Source: Myxococcales bacterium
Lineage (GTDB): Bacteria; Myxococcota_A; Polyangia; Nannocystales; Nannocystaceae
Direction of reading: 5' to 3'
Length of the DNA: 64,000 bases
Assembly: GCA_020633335.1 (NCBI GenBank)
Contig: JACKDU010000009.1
Coordinates: 399,106-463,105 of the forward strand
The position numbers were made by a program, and so were the translations under genes. Position 1 is the stretch's first letter; the number at the start of each line of letters is the position of its first letter. Below are positions 24,135-32,684 of this stretch, in pieces. Below the pieces are notes generated by a model. It was not told the DNA's origin, did no database searches, and worked only from the letters and a program-made list of their open reading frames with translations.

Positions 24135-24297
24135 CGTCGAGGTATACACCGCGCGGGCGAGCCGCGCGTCGCGGAGTCCCTGCGGAGGGCGCGGATCCGC
24201 CGGATCCGGGCCGATCCCGCGGCGAGGCAGCGGCGGGCGGGATCTTCGGGCGATGGGGGCCCGCGCGGCCGCGCCGATCGTGGCAGACTCGCGCGCC

Positions 24298-26289
24298 ATG
24301 CCGCTCGCCGTCGAGGACCGGACCACGCGCACCCAGATCACCGTCGATGGGGCGCTCGACGCGGAGCTGGTCGACGCGCTCGCGGGGGCCCTCGCCGCCC
24401 ACGCGGAGCGCCGCGGTCGGCCGCCGATCTTCGTCGACCTCAAGGGGTGCCCGGCGCTCGACGAGGCGCTCGTCCCTCGCCTCCAGGCCGCGGTGCTCGG
24501 CGTCGAGGGGGGCGTGGCGGCGCCGGTGCCCTGCCTCCGCTTCGTCAACGCCGCGCCCGAGGTCGAGCGCGCGCTGGTCGACGCCGGCCTCGGCGTCCAC
24601 CTCCTCGGCGCCCCGCCGCCGGCGCCCGAGCGCGGCCCGGCCCGTCACTACGCCGAGCTGGTCGAGCAGCTCCGCGTCGCCTTCCCCTCGCCGACCTCCG
24701 ATCCGCCGCGCGACGCCTACTTCGTCTATTCGATCGCCCGCGGCCTCGATCGCGTCGACCGGATGAAGGGCGAGCGCCCCTACCTCGGCGAGCGGCGGCC
24801 CCTCGACTACACGCGGGCGCGGGCGGCGAGGCTCGACGGGCCGATGCGCTCGGTCGAGGCGGTGATCGAGGAGCTCGCCGGCTACCTCGAGGGGCTGACT
24901 ATTTGGAGCCACCCGCGGGCCCAGGAGAACGTGGTGCCGCCAGCGACGATCCCGTCGATCGTCGGCTCGCTCCTCGCGGCCGCCTACAACCCCAACGTGA
25001 TCTGGGACGAGTACAGCCGGCGGATCGGCGAGGCCGAGGTCGAGGCCGCGGCGATCGTCGCCGATCTCGTCGGCTACGACGCCGAGCGCTCGGCCGGCGT
25101 CTTCACCTGGGGCGGCACCGGGACGGTCTTCTACGGGATCCGCCTCGGCGTCGAGAAGGCGTCCCCGGGGGCCTTTTCCCGGGGGATCCGCGCGGACCTC
25201 AAGGTGGTCGCGTCGGAGGCGAGCCACTACGCCAAGCTCACCGCGCTCGGCTGGCTGGGGATCGGCACCGACAACCTGGTGACGATCCCGGCCGACGCCG
25301 ACAACGCGATCGACCTGGAGGCGCTGGAGAGCGAGCTGCGCCGCCTCTGCGCCGCCGGCGAGCGGATCGCCTGCATCCTGCCGACGATGGGGACGACCGA
25401 CGCCTTCTCGATCGATCACCTCGCCCAGGTCGCGGCGATCCGCGACGCGCTGGTGGTGGAGTTCGGCCTCGACTACACCCCGCATATCCACGCCGACGCG
25501 GTGATCGGCTGGGCCTGGGCGGTCTTCCGCGACTACGACTTTGACCGCAACCCGCTGGCGTTCCCGCCGCGGACGCTGCGCTCGCTCTGGGACGTCAACG
25601 CCCACGTCTGCGCGCTCGACCGCGCCGATTCGATCGGCGTCGACTTTCACAAGACCGGGTTCACGCCCTACGTGTCGAGCCTCTTCTTGGTCCGCGATCG
25701 GAGCGACTTCGAGCTGATCAGCCGCGACCGCGAGGCGATGCCCTATCTCTTTCAATTCGGGAGCTACCACCCCGGGGTGTTCACGATGGAGACCTCGCGG
25801 GCGGGCTCGTCGGTGCTCGCCGCGCTGGCCAACCTCCGCCTCTTCGGCAAGGACGGGATGCGGGCGCTCATCGGGCATCTGGTCGGCGCGGCCGAGGAGC
25901 TGCGGGCGGCGATCGAGCGCTCGCGCTTTGGCGTGGTGGTGAATGACTACAACCACGGGCCGGTGACGCTCTTTCGGGTCTACCCCGAGGGGGTCGACCC
26001 CGAGGTCACGTATCGCCGCGAGCTGAGCGACCCCGGGGCCGGGGAGCTCGTCGAGGCGAACAACGAGTACATCCACCGGGTGTACGCGGCGCTGCGGAGG
26101 CAGATGGACGCGGGGGATGGGGTGGCGTTGTCGCTGACGGAGCGGTACAGGGACGCGGCGAGCGGGCGGGCGATCGTCGCGCTGAAGTCGTTTGTGATGA
26201 GTCCGTTTGTGGATGCGGGGGCGATGGGGGAGGTGGTGGCGTGTCTTGGGCGGGCGCGGGATGAGGTGGCGGCGGGAGGGGCGGAATAG
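24298..26289 (+). CDS. PLP-dependent group II decarboxylase with STAS-like N-terminus
   Basis: The 663-residue protein joins two parts. Residues 5-105 look like a STAS (anti-anti-sigma) fold: a strand-loop-helix start, then Ile-Phe-Val-Asp-Leu-Lys-Gly-Cys and Pro-Cys-Leu-Arg-Phe-Val-Asn-Ala. Residues 120-655 are a PLP enzyme of the glutamate/aromatic amino-acid decarboxylase superfamily: Gly-Gly-Thr-Gly-Thr near the cofactor phosphate, Ser-His-Tyr-Ala-Lys, His-Ala-Asp-Ala for the ring-binding Asp, and Asp-Phe-His-Lys with Lys452 as the Schiff-base lysine. It should decarboxylate an amino acid, or act on a related substrate. The STAS-like part may tie its activity to a regulatory partner (inference). 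Confidence 0.75.
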   Translation: MPLAVEDRTTRTQITVDGALDAELVDALAGALAAHAERRGRPPIFVDLKGCPALDEALVPRLQAAVLGVEGGVAAPVPCLRFVNAAPEVERALVDAGLGVHLLGAPPPAPERGPARHYAELVEQLRVAFPSPTSDPPRDAYFVYSIARGLDRVDRMKGERPYLGERRPLDYTRARAARLDGPMRSVEAVIEELAGYLEGLTIWSHPRAQENVVPPATIPSIVGSLLAAAYNPNVIWDEYSRRIGEAEVEAAAIVADLVGYDAERSAGVFTWGGTGTVFYGIRLGVEKASPGAFSRGIRADLKVVASEASHYAKLTALGWLGIGTDNLVTIPADADNAIDLEALESELRRLCAAGERIACILPTMGTTDAFSIDHLAQVAAIRDALVVEFGLDYTPHIHADAVIGWAWAVFRDYDFDRNPLAFPPRTLRSLWDVNAHVCALDRADSIGVDFHKTGFTPYVSSLFLVRDRSDFELISRDREAMPYLFQFGSYHPGVFTMETSRAGSSVLAALANLRLFGKDGMRALIGHLVGAAEELRAAIERSRFGVVVNDYNHGPVTLFRVYPEGVDPEVTYRRELSDPGAGELVEANNEYIHRVYAALRRQMDAGDGVALSLTERYRDAASGRAIVALKSFVMSPFVDAGAMGEVVACLGRARDEVAAGGAE

Positions 26290-26457
26290 CGCGGGGGTGG
26301 AGCGTGCCGGTCGGCGGGGTCGCGGCTTTGCAGGGTGAGCGCCGAGGAGTAGGCTCTTGGCAGGCCCGCGGAGAGGTTTTCGTGCGATGTTTGGAGGAGG
26401 CGCTTTGAATCGAGTTCTGTCACCGTCGCGTCCGGTGAGGCTGCTCCCACGGTGCCA

Positions 26458-27207
26458 ATGAACCCTCCGATGCCCACCACGAGCAGTCTCAGGCTCGCTT
26501 CGCTTGCGCTCATCGCACTCGCAGCGTGTGTCCGCATCGACACCCACACGACCTCCAGTGCTCCCGTCCTCGCCCAGGAGATGGCCGGCATGATCGGCGA
26601 CGGCGAGAGCCTGGCCTGTCGCCCTGCGAGCGACAACGCGCTCGAGTGTATCTGGACCCGACCTGTGCCCTATCATGTGACCCAGTACCTTCGCGGAGTC
26701 AGGCAGGCATCCGAGGTCGTCGTGGTCGGAGATGCGCTGCTCTGCGCGGTCGTCGGCGGGCGTAGCGTCCGGTGCCTCCTCGCCGGAAAGGGGCGGGGAG
26801 AGACCTTTCGCGGGAGGCGACGACGACTCCTTCCGATCCTCTTCGAGGATGGATTTTGTGTGGCCGAGCGGAGAGAGGGTCTCCGGTGTCGATGGTTCAG
26901 TCAGAGCCAACACACCTTTCATGTCCAGGCGTCGCACCTCAGGGAGATTGTGTCGTTTGATGGCGGAGTTTGCATCTGCAGGGGAGGCGGCTACGGCTCC
27001 ACCTGCATCGTCCGCAGCGAGGAAGCGCCTCGTCCGCGTATCTCCGCGGCCGGTGAGGAGGAGAAGCTGTCGGTCGAGAAGCTCCGGATTGTTCGCGTCT
27101 ACGGCGCGTTCCCCGGCTCGGACCGCGACATCTGCGACGACATCAGAGAGGACAGCGACCAGGCATCTGCGCTTCAGCCGGCAGGCACTTCGCCGTCCGG
27201 CGAGTAG
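26458..27207 (+). CDS. Lipoprotein of unknown function in an AT-richer patch
   Basis: A 249-residue protein with a signal peptide and lipobox (Leu-Ala-Ala-Cys, about residue 25). The mature part has paired Cys and recurring short beta segments; it may be a small propeller, but no family is recognisable. Base composition is lower in GC and codon use is looser than in neighbouring genes, as in the next gene, which suggests a shared and different origin. GTG at 26452, ATG at 26458 and ATG at 26470 are all possible starts. A GGAGGAGG stretch near 26394-26401 instead precedes a 19-codon open frame whose TGA overlaps the ATG at 26458. Confidence 0.6.
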   Translation: MNPPMPTTSSLRLASLALIALAACVRIDTHTTSSAPVLAQEMAGMIGDGESLACRPASDNALECIWTRPVPYHVTQYLRGVRQASEVVVVGDALLCAVVGGRSVRCLLAGKGRGETFRGRRRRLLPILFEDGFCVAERREGLRCRWFSQSQHTFHVQASHLREIVSFDGGVCICRGGGYGSTCIVRSEEAPRPRISAAGEEEKLSVEKLRIVRVYGAFPGSDRDICDDIREDSDQASALQPAGTSPSGE

Positions 27208-27210
27208 CCC

Positions 27211-27226
27211 GCGGCGTGACCGCCGC
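27211..27226. other. Small GC hairpin between two genes
   Basis: GCGGCG (27211-27216) pairs with CGCCGC (27221-27226) around TGAC. It lies in the 33-base gap between the lipoprotein and the GTPase-like gene, just ahead of the GAGGTG ribosome site of the latter. It could moderate translation or read-through between them. Confidence 0.4.
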
Positions 27227-27240
27227 TAGTGAGGTGAATC

Positions 27241-28167
27241 ATGACTCAGCGAGCAATCGAGTACGTCGGATGTGGCCTCTCCGGCCGCCGCACGTCCATC
27301 AGGCAGGCGCTGCGGCACATGGATCTCGTCCTTGATTCCAGCGACGATGTGCGCTGCGTCTCCTGGGCTGGCAGACAGCTTTCGCTGGGTCTGTCCCGAA
27401 GCCGCGCCCACGCCGTCTATGACATCCAGAGGTGGCCGGATCTTCCCCCGGGCATCACGAGGGAGATTGAGCGGCTCTGCGCTGCCGACGGAATTGTCTT
27501 CGTACTGGACAGCCAGGCAGATTGCTGGGAGAGAAATGTGGAGGCACTCGAAGCATTGGTGGCCGATCTCGGCGTGGTCGGACGATCGCTGGACGAAGTG
27601 CCCGTCGTCTTCCAGATCAACAAGCGAGACGTGCCTGGCAATTTGGGCGTGGAGGCGTTTCTAGAGGGATTCTCGTCGAAGAGGTGCCGGCATGTTGAGT
27701 CTGTGGCGACTCAAGGCCTGGGGGTGCTTGAGGCGCTCTCGGCGGTCATGTCTCTTGTGGAGACGAGACGCTGCGCTACCAGGTCTCGAAACCCACTGAC
27801 GAGAAGCGCCCCCGCGGAAAGCAGCGCTTCGCGAGCGAGAGCGATGCGCTACTCCTCAGCGAAGACCTCGTCCAGGCTCTTCGCCGTCAGCACACGCCCG
27901 GCCCAGGTCTCGATCACCGCGCACTCCGTGCACTCGAGGACCCGCCGGCGGAGCTCGTCCGATACCGCGAAGCCGCGGAGCTCGAGGAGCTTGAGGAGGA
28001 GCCTGGCCTCGCCCTCGGCCTTGCCCTCGGCCTTGCCCTTGGCCTCGCCCTCCGCGAAGTACTTGCGGGCGAAGTCGCTCTGGTATTGGTATCCGGTGGT
28101 GGACATGAGCTGCTCCAGTGCGGCCCTCGCGGCGCTGCCGAGGAGCGCGAGGACGAAGTCAGGGTAG
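27241..28167 (+). CDS. MglA-like small GTPase, degenerate and with abnormal C-terminus
   Basis: ATG preceded by GAGGTG at six bases. Residues 1-176 match the polarity GTPase MglA along their length: a P-loop-like Gly-Cys-Gly-Leu-Ser-Gly-Arg-Arg-Thr-Ser with Arg in place of the essential Lys, a Val-Phe-Val-Leu-Asp-Ser-Gln region and the guanine-binding Asn-Lys-Arg-Asp. The DxxG/Pro-Gly-Gln switch II motif is absent. MglA-like proteins are about 195 residues, yet this frame runs to 308. The extra 130 residues are Ser/Arg-rich and lie antisense to the next gene, so they look like read-through. In another frame from about 27763 the sequence looks more protein-like, which suggests a frameshift or lost stop. 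Probably a decayed gene. Confidence 0.55.
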   Translation: MTQRAIEYVGCGLSGRRTSIRQALRHMDLVLDSSDDVRCVSWAGRQLSLGLSRSRAHAVYDIQRWPDLPPGITREIERLCAADGIVFVLDSQADCWERNVEALEALVADLGVVGRSLDEVPVVFQINKRDVPGNLGVEAFLEGFSSKRCRHVESVATQGLGVLEALSAVMSLVETRRCATRSRNPLTRSAPAESSASRARAMRYSSAKTSSRLFAVSTRPAQVSITAHSVHSRTRRRSSSDTAKPRSSRSLRRSLASPSALPSALPLASPSAKYLRAKSLWYWYPVVDMSCSSAALAALPRSARTKSG

Positions 28168-28730
28168 AAGGTTCCGCGCTCTCTGTCGAGCCCGTGGGCG
28201 GCCGCCAGCGCCGCCAGGGCGACCTCCTCGACCCCGGGCTCGCTGGCGTGGGCGGCGACGGAGAGGACCGCGAGCTCGGGGGTGGCGCGGGCCTCGTCGA
28301 AGTCGGTGATCCGCGGGATTGTGTCGGGGCCGAGGACCCGCGGGCGGAGGATGCAGCAGCCCTCGCCGAGGTCGATCGGCTCGGCGCACCAGGCGGCGAC
28401 CTCGCGGTCGAGCGCGAGCACCACCAGGACGACCGGGCAGGCGAGGCGCACGCGCGGGCCGGCGACGTAGAGCGGCCAGGTCCAGCGCTTGCGGGGGTCG
28501 ACCTCGGTCTGGGCCTCGACGACGAAGGCCATCGTCGGCCGTTTGGGATCGTCGCCGACGACGACGACCGCGTCGGCCCGGTACTCGGCGAGGTTGAGGT
28601 CGACGAACTCGGCGGCGCTGACCCGGGTCGCCGCCGCGTTGACCTGCCTCTCCGGCCAGACGAGGCTCGGGATGATCGACGGCGCGTTGCGGACGAGCTG
28701 GACCAGCGCCTCGTGCGGGAGCTTCGGCAT
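27849..28730 (-). CDS. Rpn/PD-(D/E)XK-like protein
   Basis: The 293-residue protein resembles the Rpn or PD-(D/E)XK nuclease-like proteins often annotated as transposase-related. The core is at 45-85: Tyr-Arg-Ala-Asp-Ala-Val-Val-Val-Val, then Phe-Val-Val-Glu-Ala-Gln-Thr-Glu-Val-Asp, with a Glu-x-Gln in place of the usual Glu-x-Lys. The C-terminus has Lys-Gly-Lys-Ala-Glu-Gly repeats followed by a helical tail, as in that group. It may be a DNA nuclease or a relic of one. Its 3' end lies over the read-through tail of the GTPase-like gene. No terminal repeats or transposase partner are visible. Confidence 0.6.
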   Translation of the reverse strand: MPKLPHEALVQLVRNAPSIIPSLVWPERQVNAAATRVSAAEFVDLNLAEYRADAVVVVGDDPKRPTMAFVVEAQTEVDPRKRWTWPLYVAGPRVRLACPVVLVVLALDREVAAWCAEPIDLGEGCCILRPRVLGPDTIPRITDFDEARATPELAVLSVAAHASEPGVEEVALAALAAAHGLDRERGTFYPDFVLALLGSAARAALEQLMSTTGYQYQSDFARKYFAEGEAKGKAEGKAEGEARLLLKLLELRGFAVSDELRRRVLECTECAVIETWAGRVLTAKSLDEVFAEE

Positions 28731-28819
28731 CGCGCGCGGAACCTAGCGCGGATCTGCGCGCGTGCAAGGCAAGGAGTGTCGTGATTTGGAGTGGGCGGCG
28801 TTCGTCGCGCGCCGAATCC

Positions 28820-30709
28820 CTACGCCGCCCCGAAGCGCCCGACCCCGCGGGCCCGCAGGGCCGCGCTGATCTCGACCAGAATCACCGGATCATCGATCGT
28901 CGCCGGCACGGGCACCTCGGCCTCGACCGCGAGGCGCCGCAGGGTCCGGCGGAGGATCTTGCCGGAGCGGGTCTTGGGCAGGCGGCCGACGACGACCGCC
29001 TGCTTGAAGACCGCGATCGCGCCGATCTGCTCGCGGATCGCCGCGACCAGGGCGCGCTCGAGCTCGGCGGGGTCGATCCGGACGCCGTCGGCGAGGACCA
29101 CGAAGCCGATCGGCACCTGGCCGCGGAGCGGATCGTCGATTCCGACCACCGCGCATTCGGCGACCGCGGGGTGCTTGGCGACCACGGCCTCCATCTCGCC
29201 GGTCGAGAGGCGGTGGCCGGCGACGTTGATCACGTCGTCGATCCTCCCCAGGATATAGACATAGCCGTCCTCGTCGATGTAGCCGCCGTCGCTGGTCAGA
29301 TAATAGCCAGGGTAGCGCGCGAGGTAGGACTCGAGGAATCGCGGGTGATCGTTCCAGAGGGTCGTGAAGGCGCCCGGGGCGAGCGGCAGGCGGACGGCGA
29401 TGTCGCCGGTCTCGCCGGCCGGGCAGGGGGTCCCGTCCTCGTGGAGGATCACGACGTCGTAGCCGGGGACCGGGCGGCCGGCGCTGCCCGCCCGGACCTC
29501 ACCGGCTTCGAGGCCCTGGCCATAGGCGACCATCGGCCAGCCGGTCTCGGTCTGCCACCAGTGATCGAGCGCCGGCTTGCCGGTGCGCTCGCTGAGCCAG
29601 GCGAGGGTCGGCGGATCGAGGCGCTCGCCGGCGACGAAGATCGCCCGCAGCTTCGACAAGTCGCGGCCGCGGAGGCCCTCGCCCTCGGCGTCCTCCTTGC
29701 GGATCGCCCGAAAGGCCGTCGGCGCGGTGAAGAAGACGGCGACCTGGTGCTCCTCGATCACCCGCCAAAAGGCGCCCGCGTCGGGGGTCCGGACCGGCTT
29801 GCCCTCGTAGAGGACGGTCGTGCAGCCGGCGATCAGCGGCCCGTAGACGATGTAGGAGTGGCCGACGACCCAGCCGACGTCGCTCGCCGCCCAGAAGACC
29901 TCGCCGGGGCGGACGCCGTAGATCGCCTCCATGCTGTAGCGGAGCGCGGTCGCGTGGCCGCCGTGGTCGCGGACGACCCCCTTCGGGCGGCCGGTGGTCC
30001 CCGAGGTGTAGAGGATGTAGAGGGGGTCGGAGCCGGCGACCGGGACCGGATCGACGAGCGGCGCCCGGTCGACGAGCGTCCGCCACTCGAGCTCGACAGC
30101 GGCGAGGGTGACCGGCGCCTCCGGGCGCTCAAGCACGACGACGTGCTCGGGGGCGTGGCTCGCCAGGGCGAGCGCGTCGCGGACCAGCGGCATGTAGGGG
30201 ATCACCCGGCTCCCCTCGATCCCGCAGGTCGCGGTGAGGAGCACCCGCGGGGCGGCGTCGTCGATCCGGGTCGCCAGCTCGGGCGGCGCGAAGCCGCCGA
30301 AGACCACGCTGTGGATCGCGCCGAGGCGGGCGCAGGCCAGCATCGCCATCGCCGCCTCGGGGATCATCGGCATGTAGATGATCACCCGATCGCCCTTGCC
30401 GACGCCGAGGCCCCGGAGGGCGCCGGCGAGGCGGGCGACGTCATCGCGGAGCTCGGCGAAGGTCCAGCGTCGCTGGGTCTGGGTGACCGGCGAGTCGTAG
30501 ATCAGCGCGACCTGATCGCCGCGGCCGTTGGCGACGTGGTGATCGAGGGCGAGGTCGCAGGTGTTGAGCTCGCCGTCGGGGAACCACGCCCACGAGCCGT
30601 CGTCGGCGCGGCGGAGGGTCGTCGTCGGCGGCCGCGTCCACGCCAGGCGCGCGGCCTGCTCCGCCCAGAAGCCCTCGGGGTCCGCGATCCATCGCGCGTA
30701 GTCGGACAT
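28820..30709 (-). CDS. prpE: Propionyl-CoA synthetase
   Basis: The 629-residue length fits PrpE (about 628) better than acetyl-CoA synthetase (about 650). The protein has Leu-Asn-Thr-Cys near residue 48 and Tyr-Asp-Ser-Pro-Val-Thr near 71, both typical of PrpE. The AMP-forming core motifs are Tyr-Thr-Ser-Gly-Thr-Thr-Gly-Arg-Pro-Lys-Gly, Trp-Trp-Gln-Thr-Glu-Thr-Gly-Trp, Tyr-Ile-Leu-Gly-Arg-Ile-Asp-Asp and Thr-Arg-Ser-Gly-Lys-Ile with the adenylation lysine. It makes propionyl-CoA from propionate, ATP and CoA in the cytoplasm. No other propionate genes adjoin it. Confidence 0.9.
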   Translation of the reverse strand: MSDYARWIADPEGFWAEQAARLAWTRPPTTTLRRADDGSWAWFPDGELNTCDLALDHHVANGRGDQVALIYDSPVTQTQRRWTFAELRDDVARLAGALRGLGVGKGDRVIIYMPMIPEAAMAMLACARLGAIHSVVFGGFAPPELATRIDDAAPRVLLTATCGIEGSRVIPYMPLVRDALALASHAPEHVVVLERPEAPVTLAAVELEWRTLVDRAPLVDPVPVAGSDPLYILYTSGTTGRPKGVVRDHGGHATALRYSMEAIYGVRPGEVFWAASDVGWVVGHSYIVYGPLIAGCTTVLYEGKPVRTPDAGAFWRVIEEHQVAVFFTAPTAFRAIRKEDAEGEGLRGRDLSKLRAIFVAGERLDPPTLAWLSERTGKPALDHWWQTETGWPMVAYGQGLEAGEVRAGSAGRPVPGYDVVILHEDGTPCPAGETGDIAVRLPLAPGAFTTLWNDHPRFLESYLARYPGYYLTSDGGYIDEDGYVYILGRIDDVINVAGHRLSTGEMEAVVAKHPAVAECAVVGIDDPLRGQVPIGFVVLADGVRIDPAELERALVAAIREQIGAIAVFKQAVVVGRLPKTRSGKILRRTLRRLAVEAEVPVPATIDDPVILVEISAALRARGVGRFGAA

Positions 30710-30840
30710 TGTTCGCCTCCGCCGGGCATTCTACGGGGTCTGCGTCGGCGGCTCGGCGTTTGCCCGTGAGGGCTCGATTGACGGGCGTTGGCGCAAGTTC
30801 GCGCGGCGCGCAGGCGCGCGTCGGTGTACGATGCTCGGCG

Positions 30841-32667
30841 ATGAGCACCCCGCTGCCAGGGCTCCCCGCGGCGATCGCCGGACATCGCCTCGGCGCGCTC
30901 CGGGGCGAGGTCGACGAGGGGTGGCGGGTCGACGCCTGGGATCTGGCGGGGCAGGCCTGCGCGCTCGTGCTGGTGCGGCCGGCGGTGGCCGGGGATCCGT
31001 CGTGGGTCGCGGCGCTCGAGCGGACGCGGGCGGAGCTCGGGCGGGCGGCGATCGCCGGGGTGCGCGGGCCGGTCGAGGTGCTCCGCGAGGGCGATCAGAT
31101 CGCGCTCCGCGTCGACGAGGTCGCCGGCGAGAGCGTCGAGGCCGAGCTCGAGCGTCGCGGTCGGATCCCGTGGGGCGAGGCGCTCGCACGCTGCGCGGCG
31201 ATCGGCGGGGCGCTGGCCGGGCTCCACGCCCGCGGGCTCGCGTTCGGCGGCCTGCGGGCGGCGACCGTCGTGAGCGGCGCTGGCGGGATCGTGCTCTGCG
31301 ACGTCGGCCTCGCGCGCAACGGCCACGGGCCGCAGGGGGCGGCGACGATGGCCCCCGAGCAGGCGGGCGGTGGGGCGGCGACGATCGCCAGCGACGTCTA
31401 CGCGCTCGCGGCCCTCCTCCACCAGATGGTCACGGGGGCGCCGCTCTTCAGCGGTGACCTCGCGCAGGTGGCGATGCTCCACCGCTTCAAGGAGCCGCGG
31501 CCGCTGCGGCGGATCGATCCGGCGATCGGCGCGTCGGCGGCGGCCGAGGCGGTGATCCTGCGGGCGCTCGACAAGAGCCCGCGGCGGCGATTTGGGGGGG
31601 TCGACGAGCTCTTGGTCGCGCTCGCGGACGCGTCTGCCTCCGGAGCGGCGGCGACCGGGCCCGCGCTCCTCGGGTCGGGGTCGCGCCACGGCGCGCTCGC
31701 GGGGGAGCTGGGGCCCGAGCGGACTGAGGTCGCGGTTGGGGGTGGTGGTGGCGCGCGCCAGGCTGGCGGCTTCGGGGGTCCTGGGGGCGGCGTCGAGGCT
31801 GGGGTCGAGCGGACGGAGGTCGTGGCGAACGTCGCGGTCCCGGCGGACGCGCGGGGTGGCGGCGCGGAGGCGGCGATTGAGCGGACGGAGGTCGCGGTCG
31901 AGCGCAGTGCCGTGTCGGCGAGCGTCGCGGTCCCGCCTGACACGCGCGGTGGCGGTGGCGCGGGTGAGCAGGGGCGGGCAGGCGGTGGCGCCGCTTCGCC
32001 GGCGCCGTGGGGGCAGGGCAGCGGGCCGCCCCTCCTCGTCGGCGTGGGCGGAGCGCAGGTTCAAACGAACATGTCCGATGGGACATCCATGGCGACCCAC
32101 GATGAGCCGGAGGTCGAGGCGACCGCGTTGTCGGCGTCGCCGGGCGGCGCGGCGCCCTGGAGGGCGGCGGAGAGCCGCGCTGCGGCCCCCGCGTCGGCGG
32201 CGTCGATCACTGGCGGTGCGTCGACGTCGCTCGCCGGCGGCGCCTCGTCCCCGGTGGAGGCGACCGCCCAGCTCCCGCCGCTCGCCGCTCCTGCTCCGCC
32301 GGCGAGCGAGGCGACCGCCCTCCTCCCGCCGCTCCCGGATCCGTCGGCGCTGGCGGCCGAGCGGACCGCGTTGATCCCCGGCTTCGGCGGCGCTTACCTG
32401 TCTGAAGGGCCAGCATCGACGGCGACGCCAGCGGGCGCGTCCACGGCCCCGGAGGCGCGCGTCGTCGCCTCCGGATCCCCTGCATCGGCGGCGCTCGCCC
32501 GTCGGCCTGGCGGCGGCCTGGCGGCGGGCTCGGGCGGGCTCCGCTCGCTCCGGCGCGGGCTCGGGCGGGCGCGGGGGCTCGTCGGTCGGGTACGCGGCCT
32601 CCGCGGGCGCTTCCTCGCCGCGCTCCGTCGGATCGGGCGCCTCTTCGATCGGCTGCGGGCGGGCTAG
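30841..32667 (+). CDS. Ser/Thr pseudokinase with long low-complexity tail
   Basis: The 608-residue protein has a kinase-like fold at about 10-265, but all catalytic positions are changed. The ATP-binding Lys is Arg46, the His-Arg-Asp loop reads Phe-Gly-Gly (135-137) and Asp-Phe-Gly reads Asp-Val-Gly (154-156). Kinase-fold landmarks such as Met-Ala-Pro-Glu-Gln and Ser-Asp-Val-Tyr-Ala-Leu remain. Residues 270-570 are disordered Ala/Gly/Pro/Thr-rich sequence with several Glu-Arg-Thr-Glu-Val and Thr-Ala-Leu-Leu-Pro-Pro-Leu repeats, which could be Thr phosphorylation sites. The end is strongly basic. It precedes the FHA-peptidase gene by 17 bases, which suggests a scaffold recognised by the FHA domain (inference). 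Confidence 0.75.
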   Translation: MSTPLPGLPAAIAGHRLGALRGEVDEGWRVDAWDLAGQACALVLVRPAVAGDPSWVAALERTRAELGRAAIAGVRGPVEVLREGDQIALRVDEVAGESVEAELERRGRIPWGEALARCAAIGGALAGLHARGLAFGGLRAATVVSGAGGIVLCDVGLARNGHGPQGAATMAPEQAGGGAATIASDVYALAALLHQMVTGAPLFSGDLAQVAMLHRFKEPRPLRRIDPAIGASAAAEAVILRALDKSPRRRFGGVDELLVALADASASGAAATGPALLGSGSRHGALAGELGPERTEVAVGGGGGARQAGGFGGPGGGVEAGVERTEVVANVAVPADARGGGAEAAIERTEVAVERSAVSASVAVPPDTRGGGGAGEQGRAGGGAASPAPWGQGSGPPLLVGVGGAQVQTNMSDGTSMATHDEPEVEATALSASPGGAAPWRAAESRAAAPASAASITGGASTSLAGGASSPVEATAQLPPLAAPAPPASEATALLPPLPDPSALAAERTALIPGFGGAYLSEGPASTATPAGASTAPEARVVASGSPASAALARRPGGGLAAGSGGLRSLRRGLGRARGLVGRVRGLRGRFLAALRRIGRLFDRLRAG

Positions 32668-32684
32668 GCGGGCGCGGGGAGGCC

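Noticed and set aside
27849..28730. An insertion sequence around the PD-(D/E)XK-like gene
   Set aside because: I found no terminal inverted repeats, target duplications or DDE transposase.
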